From Granulosicoccus sp045106855 (GTDB lineage Bacteria > Pseudomonadota > Gammaproteobacteria > Granulosicoccales > Granulosicoccaceae): DNA of 64,000 nucleotides. The stretch's first letter is position 1. Each line of letters starts with the position of its first letter. A model generated the notes under the pieces. That model was given only the letters and a program-made list of their open reading frames with translations, searched no databases and was not told the DNA's origin. Both the position numbers and the translations under genes were made by a program. This document shows positions 63,145 to 64,000 of the stretch, piece by piece. The stretch is from positions 62,001 through 126,000 of the forward strand of contig JBGCFI010000006.1 of assembly GCA_045106855.1 (NCBI GenBank), read 5' to 3'.

Positions 63145-63427
63145 GGATGATGTCAAACCGGACCCTCTATCCATGACATCCCAATGACCAAATCACTTAA
63201 CTACAAAATAGTAATTTTTTGAAAAAACCACGTATGTTATTGTTTTTATTAATGTTTATTTATTTTTAGTGAAATTACCTGCTCACAGGGCATAGTACTT
63301 TTCCAATCTATCATCGTAACGAGACAGCAAATGGCGCAACTTAGTAGCGTCACATGGCCCTCAGCGGCCATACCTGTTTCATGCGCGCTACCGGAAGAGC
63401 ACGAGATGTCACAAGCATCCTTCGGAA
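63145..63427 (+). promoter_or_regulatory. AT-rich promoter region of the glucan enzyme gene
   Basis: Around 63198-63280 the sequence is strikingly AT-rich against its surroundings, with runs TTTTTTGAAAAAA (63214-63226) and TTTATTAATGTTTATTTATT. This is a plausible promoter or H-NS-like bound region for the gene starting at 63428. No single -35/-10 pair stands out. Confidence 0.45.
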
Positions 63428-64000
63428 GTGGTGCTAACCCGGTGGGCTTTCGTGTTCAAAATAGACCGTACATCATGGATTATCATCGGACTCGTTGGCG
63501 CTTTGCTGCTGTCAACATGGGCCGTATTTAATCGCCCTGACTACGTGCCGGAATGGCCCGAGACTATCAAGGGAGTATCGTTTTCGCCATTCAGGGCGGG
63601 ACAGACCCCTCAGGAAGTCACCGCCTATCCCAGCGAAGAACAGATAAGCCGGGATCTTGCGCTACTGTCAGACAAAGTCGACCGGGTGCGCACCTACTCG
63701 GTGGAAAGCACGCTTGGCAGCGTCCCCAGACTTGCAGCGGAGCATGGACTCAATGTGATGGTCGGGCTATGGATATCCGACGATATCGAGCGCAACTGGG
63801 AAGAGATTGGCACGCTTAGAAGAATACTCGCCGACGATCCCGGTAACATCATCGGCATCGTCGTTGGCAATGAGGTGCTTCTCAGACAAGAAATCACGCT
63901 AGAACAGCTTGCAAACTACGTTAATGTGGTCAAAGGCATGGTCGGTTCGATTCCAGTAACGGTTGCTGAAACCTGGGATATCTGGTTGAAAAGTCGCTCG
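63428..64000 (+). CDS. Membrane-anchored GH17-like glucan enzyme, NdvB-type (3' partial)
   Basis: The frame is open from a GTG at 63428 to the window end, 191 codons. A membrane helix (WIIIGLVGALLLSTWAVF) precedes a family-17 glycoside hydrolase-like domain: IKGVSFSPFRAGQTP, SEEQISRDLALLSDKVDRVRTYS, GLNVMVGLWISDDIERNWEE and IIGIVVGNEVLLRQE, which carries the catalytic Asn-Glu. In many gammaproteobacteria this domain is fused to a GT2 beta-glucan synthase further on; that part would lie beyond the window. GTG 63452, with a GGTGGG six bases upstream, is an alternative start. It is out of frame with an overlapping 66-codon frame at 63331. Confidence 0.85.
   Translation, partial: MVLTRWAFVFKIDRTSWIIIGLVGALLLSTWAVFNRPDYVPEWPETIKGVSFSPFRAGQTPQEVTAYPSEEQISRDLALLSDKVDRVRTYSVESTLGSVPRLAAEHGLNVMVGLWISDDIERNWEEIGTLRRILADDPGNIIGIVVGNEVLLRQEITLEQLANYVNVVKGMVGSIPVTVAETWDIWLKSRS

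Noticed and set aside
1..64000. Prophage, transposon or genomic island
   Set aside because: I found no integrase, transposase, phage structural gene, tRNA-associated repeat or abrupt change in gene style; the HNH gene is a free-standing type.

Overview
The window looks like chromosomal DNA of a free-living, probably marine gammaproteobacterium. The evidence is the gene content: an LpxL-type acyltransferase, a TRAP transporter, an OmpA-family protein, MipA/OmpV, NudC, hisBHAF, a TPP-riboswitch thiBPQ operon and a large GGDEF/EAL investment. Genes are dense on both strands. I see no rRNA, tRNA, insertion sequence, prophage or CRISPR array. I cannot place a genus with confidence.

Layout. 1-4.0 kb: the 3' part of a hybrid histidine kinase (two receiver domains plus HPt), coupled to a REC-PAS-GGDEF-EAL protein. 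4.3-6.0 kb: an orphan peptide-type substrate-binding lipoprotein. 6.1-9.6 kb (minus strand): dtd-hisB-hisH-hisA-hisF. 9.6-10.0 kb: a gene-free stretch that reads like a CsrB/RsmY/RsmZ-type small RNA. 10.0-11.5 kb: a rhodanese and a lipid A-type acyltransferase. 11.6-15.1 kb: TPP riboswitch and thiBPQ. 15.1-16.9 kb (minus): a gamma-glutamyl ligase of the glutamine synthetase family with an AIG2-like cyclotransferase. 17.2-17.4 kb: REP-like hairpins and a 20-bp tandem repeat. 17.7-19.5 kb (minus): thiamine pyrophosphokinase and threonine aldolase. 19.7-24.7 kb: an LprI-domain protein, then an OmpA-like protein with a giant Ala/Glu/Lys helix and its coiled-coil partner. 24.9-28.0 kb: a DUF1800/DUF1501 pair. 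28.4-32.2 kb: a TRAP transporter with two near-identical terminators between receptor and permease. 32.5-39.7 kb: alcohol dehydrogenase, CsaA, an SLC13 permease, an aspartoacylase-like protein lacking a zinc ligand, a GT2 glycosyltransferase and DUF6164. 39.9-44.1 kb: an HExxH lipoprotein, an HNH nuclease and an ABC exporter. 44.3-49.6 kb: a possible small ORF, a LysR regulator, an EAL protein and a DUF349 protein. 49.9-53.9 kb: MoxR-DUF58-transglutaminase. 54.0-60.4 kb: an enolase-superfamily protein, an EEP phosphatase, MipA, NudC, M48 peptidase and two YbjQ proteins. 60.5-63.1 kb: nucleosidase, an SPL-like radical SAM protein and an SDR. 63.4 kb to the end: the 5' part of a membrane-anchored GH17-type protein.

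How they fit together. Thiamine uptake (thiBPQ, under TPP control) and thiamine pyrophosphokinase form a salvage route. A BarA/GacS-like phosphorelay kinase, c-di-GMP enzymes and the candidate Csr-type RNA belong to the same regulatory world, although their linkage here is only inferred. The most novel items are the GGA-rich RNA candidate behind a GacA-box-like palindrome, the ligase/cyclotransferase pair, the nucleosidase/SPL-like/SDR trio, and two enzymes whose canonical metal ligands appear to be replaced. All calls come from reading sequence and translations by eye; no database search was run.
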